Origin: Bacteroidota bacterium
Lineage (GTDB): Bacteria > Bacteroidota > Bacteroidia > Flavobacteriales_F > PHOS-HE28
Assembly: GCA_023430325.1 (NCBI GenBank)
Contig: JAEZAU010000008.1
Coordinates: 1-17,123 of the forward strand
Length of the DNA: 17,123 nucleotides
Direction: 5' to 3'
Below the pieces are notes generated by a model. That model was not told the DNA's origin, did no database searches, and was given only the letters and a program-made list of their open reading frames with translations. Positions 14,929 through 17,123 of the stretch are shown piece by piece. How positions within the stretch are numbered: the stretch's first letter is position 1; each line of letters starts with the position of its first letter. A program made the position numbers and the translations under genes.

Positions 14929-16152
14929 GTGCATTTCACTCATCGATCGCTTGCGCTCTGGCTGCTGATCCTTTCGATCGGGATCGCAACTCCATCCTTC
15001 GGACAAACGCGGAAGGACCTGGAAAAGAAACGCGAAGCGCTCGATAAGCAGATACGTACCACAACCGCATTGATCGAGCAGGCACGCCGCGAACAGCGTG
15101 TTACCCAGGAACAACTTCAATTGTTGGAACAGCAGATCGCTGCGCGTGAGCAACTGATCCGTACCATGAACGGAGAACTGAAGCGCGTAGATCAACAGAT
15201 CCTTGATGATCAAGAGATGGTGGAGTCGCTCATGGCCGACATGGAGCGGTTGAAGGAGGAATACGGCCACATGCTGCAATTCGCCTATCGGAATCGCAGC
15301 GCGTACGATCGCATGAGCTACATCTTTGCTGCGAGCTCCTTCCAGCAGGCCTATAAACGGTCACGCTACCTCAACCAGATCGGCGAGCAACGAAAAAGAC
15401 AGGCCGCGCTCATCAACGAAACGCAGGCTACTATTGAAGCCCGGCTGGCCGGCTTGAAGGAGCAGCGCGAAGAGAAGAATCGCCTCATGGGCCAGCAACT
15501 GGCCGAAAAGCAAAAGCTCAATGCCGATCGCAACGGACAGCAGACCGCCCTCAAGTCCTTGAAAAAAGAGGAGACGAAACTGCGCGATACGCAAAAGAAG
15601 CAGGAGAAACAACGCAAGGACCTCGATCAGGCGATACGCAAGGCGATCGAGGCCGAACTAAGGCCCAAAGGCGGAACTGCGAAAGGCGGAAAACTGGATC
15701 TCACGCTGACGCCCGAGGCCAAGGAATTGAACGCCGATTTCGAGAAGAACCGCGGAAAGTTGCCTTGGCCGGTTGAAAAAGGAGTCATCACGAGCCGCTT
15801 TGGCAAGCAGCCGCATCCGGTGCTCAAAGGCATCACGATCGAGAACAATGGTATCGATATCACCACCGAAAAAGGTGCGAACGTGCGCGCATTGTTCCGC
15901 GGAGAGGTGAGCAGTGTCATCGTTATTCCTGGCGCTGGAAAGGCGGTCATCCTGAGCCATGGCGGCTACCGATCGGTCTACAGCAATCTAAGGGAGGTCA
16001 CGGTGAACAAAGGCGACAAGGTGGATACCAAGCAGACCGTAGGGTCTGTGCTCACCGATGATGATGGCAGCAAGGCGCACATCGAGATCTGGAAGATCAC
16101 CGCGGATGGACTTGTGAAGGTGGACCCTGCTTCCTGGCTGTACACCCAATGA
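14929..16152 (+). CDS. EnvC-like murein hydrolase activator with degenerate LytM (M23) domain
   Basis: A 407-residue periplasmic protein. The start is taken as GTG at 14929, which places a signal peptide (HFTHRSLALWLLILSIGIATPSFG) at the N-terminus; no ATG, TTG or other GTG occurs in frame between there and a GTG inside the previous gene. Residues about 27-250 are a long heptad-rich coiled coil with high Gln, Glu, Lys and Arg. The LytM fold begins near 278 (LPWPVEKGVITSRFGKQPHP). Zinc ligands are missing: the first His of HxGxD is N306 (NNGID, with D310 kept), the YxHL His is N353 (YSNL), and the first His of HxH is K382 (KAHIE, with H384 kept). This is the pattern of EnvC/NlpD-type activators, which switch on cell-wall amidases at division and do not cut peptidoglycan themselves. 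Similar loss is, from memory, typical of Bacteroidota homologues. It sits downstream of two lipoprotein genes and upstream of tatA. Confidence 0.9.
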   Translation: MHFTHRSLALWLLILSIGIATPSFGQTRKDLEKKREALDKQIRTTTALIEQARREQRVTQEQLQLLEQQIAAREQLIRTMNGELKRVDQQILDDQEMVESLMADMERLKEEYGHMLQFAYRNRSAYDRMSYIFAASSFQQAYKRSRYLNQIGEQRKRQAALINETQATIEARLAGLKEQREEKNRLMGQQLAEKQKLNADRNGQQTALKSLKKEETKLRDTQKKQEKQRKDLDQAIRKAIEAELRPKGGTAKGGKLDLTLTPEAKELNADFEKNRGKLPWPVEKGVITSRFGKQPHPVLKGITIENNGIDITTEKGANVRALFRGEVSSVIVIPGAGKAVILSHGGYRSVYSNLREVTVNKGDKVDTKQTVGSVLTDDDGSKAHIEIWKITADGLVKVDPASWLYTQ

Positions 16153-16171
16153 GCGTCTGCGCCGGATACCG

Positions 16172-16179
16172 TAGCTTTG
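16172..16179 (+). promoter_or_regulatory. Candidate -7 promoter box for tatA (TAGCTTTG)
   Basis: TAGCTTTG is an exact TAnnTTTG match in the 46-base gap between the EnvC-like gene and tatA. It ends 19 bases before the tatA ATG at 16199, so a leader of about 13 bases is expected. This suggests tatA (and gatA behind it) can be transcribed independently of the upstream run. No clear -33 element is seen. Confidence 0.45.
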
Positions 16180-16198
16180 CACTGTAATCCTCTTGACA

Positions 16199-16387
16199 AT
16201 GACCACCATCCCGAACTTCATCATCCTTGGCGTGATCGGTCCCTGGCAGATCGTGCTGATCGTGGTGGTACTTCTCCTTCTTTTCGGCGGAAAAAAGATC
16301 CCCGAGCTCATGCGCGGCCTCGGTCAGGGCATGAAGGAATTCAAGGACGCCAGCCGCGAGGACAAGGCCACGGAAGAGAAGAAGTAA
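16199..16387 (+). CDS. tatA: Sec-independent protein translocase subunit TatA/E
   Basis: A 62-residue Tat translocase pore subunit, which multimerises to pass folded twin-arginine substrates across the inner membrane. It has the short N-terminal periplasmic segment, a single membrane helix (GPWQIVLIVVVLLLLF), the FGGKKIPELMRGLGQGMKEFKD hinge and amphipathic helix, and a charged tail ending in lysines. The Phe-Gly hinge and the Pro of IPEL match the family. A TTG at 16193 is also in frame, but the ATG at 16199 is preferred because it gives the usual length and sits at a sensible distance from the box at 16172-16179. No tatB or tatC is present in the window. gatA begins three bases after its stop. 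Confidence 0.95.
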   Translation: MTTIPNFIILGVIGPWQIVLIVVVLLLLFGGKKIPELMRGLGQGMKEFKDASREDKATEEKK

Positions 16388-16390
16388 CGC

Positions 16391-17123
16391 GTGAAGAACG
16401 AAGGGAACGGCCTTCAGGCTGCGGAGAAGGTGCGCATGCTCTCGCGGGGTGGCTCCGTGGAAGAGCGAGCGCGTGAAGCCTTGCGAACGATCGAGGCCAA
16501 CTCCGATCTTAATGCATTCCTGGAGGTCTTCGAAGACAGCGCTCTGCGGAAAGCGATCGAGGTGGACAAGCGGCTCAAGGCGGGTGATGCAGGCCCGCTT
16601 GCCGGCACGGTGATCAGCATCAAGGACAACATCTGTTACAAAGGTCACAAGGTCAGCGCGGCCTCGCGGATACTGGAGAATTTCACATCGCTGTACTCGG
16701 CCACCGTGGTGGAAAGGCTTCTGGCGGCGGATGCCGTCATCATCGGCCGCACCAATTGCGATGAATTCGCCATGGGCAGCTCCAATGAGAACAGCGCCTT
16801 TGGGAATGTGAAGAACCCGATCGACCCTACCAAGGTGCCCGGTGGATCGAGCGGCGGCGCGGCGGCTTCTGTTGCAGCAGGAATGGTGCATGCCGCCCTT
16901 GGCAGCGATACCGGCGGAAGCATCCGGCAACCCGCATCTTTCACAGGGACGATCGGATTCAAGCCGACGTATGGCCGGGTAAGCCGTTATGGACTCATCG
17001 CTTTCGCGAGCAGTTTCGACCAGATCGGTCCCTTCGCTCACACCATCGCGGAAACGGCATCGGTCTTTCAAGTGATGGCAGGTCATGATCCGAAGGACAG
17101 CACGAGCAGCAGAAAGCCCTTGG
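16391..17123 (+). CDS. gatA: Asp/Glu-tRNA amidotransferase subunit A, 5' part
   Basis: GatA is the amidase subunit of GatCAB, which converts misacylated Glu-tRNA-Gln (and Asp-tRNA-Asn) to the amidated form using ammonia freed from glutamine. About 244 codons are present and the frame runs off the right edge. The amidase-signature region is complete: catalytic lysine K78 in VISIKDNI, TNCDEFAMGSSNENSAFG (121-138), the cis-serine S153 in PGGSSGGAAAS, and the nucleophile S177 in DTGGSIRQPA. It continues with FKPTYGRVSRYGLIAF, which fits GatA over other amidases. The start is taken as GTG at 16391, three bases after tatA; an ATG at residue 16 would cut into the first helix. It is likely co-transcribed with tatA. 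Confidence 0.95.
   Translation, partial: MKNEGNGLQAAEKVRMLSRGGSVEERAREALRTIEANSDLNAFLEVFEDSALRKAIEVDKRLKAGDAGPLAGTVISIKDNICYKGHKVSAASRILENFTSLYSATVVERLLAADAVIIGRTNCDEFAMGSSNENSAFGNVKNPIDPTKVPGGSSGGAAASVAAGMVHAALGSDTGGSIRQPASFTGTIGFKPTYGRVSRYGLIAFASSFDQIGPFAHTIAETASVFQVMAGHDPKDSTSSRKPL

Noticed and set aside
14909..14968. Short ATG-started frame (about 19 codons) just before and over the EnvC-like start
   Set aside because: It is out of frame with the signal peptide, ends quickly at a TGA, and has no features. The GTG at 14929 explains the region better.
16097..17086. 329-codon minus-strand open frame opposite gatA and tatA
   Set aside because: gatA on the plus strand has all catalytic motifs. 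The antisense frame has no recognisable domain and spans three genes.
1..17123. CRISPR arrays, insertion sequences, tRNA/rRNA genes, phage or defence loci
   Set aside because: I looked for spaced direct repeats, transposase motifs, tRNA-like arms and known defence domains and saw none. The window reads as ordinary core chromosome with a few unusual proteins.

Overview
The window looks like chromosomal core sequence from a member of the Bacteroidota, most likely a Flavobacteriales-type lineage of medium-high GC (mid-50s percent by eye). The pointers are the gene order ileS - DksA-like - lspA, a lamin-tail/FlgD-like secreted protein, the run dut - sugar nucleotidyltransferase - TPR lipoprotein - DUF4292 - EnvC-like - tatA - gatA, the absence of Shine-Dalgarno sequences, and several promoter-like TAnnTTYG boxes of Bacteroidota type just ahead of start codons. 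This placement rests on recognised families and order, not on a marker-gene tree.

Layout. Positions 1-2430 (+): the 3' end of ileS, a DksA/TraR-family regulator with a very long lysine/alanine-rich N-terminal extension, and lspA (signal peptidase II). Positions 2408-4347 (-): asd (lysine/threonine/methionine/cell-wall precursor pathway) followed by an exported protein of unknown function, which ends tail-to-tail over lspA. Positions 4428-7025 (+): a large secreted protein with two lamin-tail domains. Positions 6988-9471 (-): pgk followed by a GT-C type polytopic glycosyltransferase-like protein, overlapping the lamin-tail gene tail-to-tail. Positions 9579-17123 (+): a long co-oriented run of holB, dut, a sugar-phosphate nucleotidyltransferase, a TPR lipoprotein, a DUF4292 lipoprotein, an EnvC-like factor, tatA and the 5' part of gatA. 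Several of these junctions are TGATG or ATGA overlaps, so translational coupling is likely.

How the genes fit together: the first and last blocks mix housekeeping functions (tRNA charging, nucleotide hygiene, clamp loading) with envelope biogenesis (lipoprotein maturation, two lipoproteins, an amidase-activator-like protein, Tat export). The TPR and DUF4292 lipoproteins would themselves be substrates of LspA, encoded 10 kb away.

The window is densely coding. No stretch above about 110 bases lacks a gene. I found no tRNA, rRNA, CRISPR array, insertion sequence, integrase, toxin-antitoxin pair or defence system. The most unusual items are the H1-like tail on the DksA-like protein, a roughly ten-fold excess of the palindrome CGATCG across the whole window, and the recurrent promoter boxes, one of which sits so close to holB that its mRNA may be leaderless.
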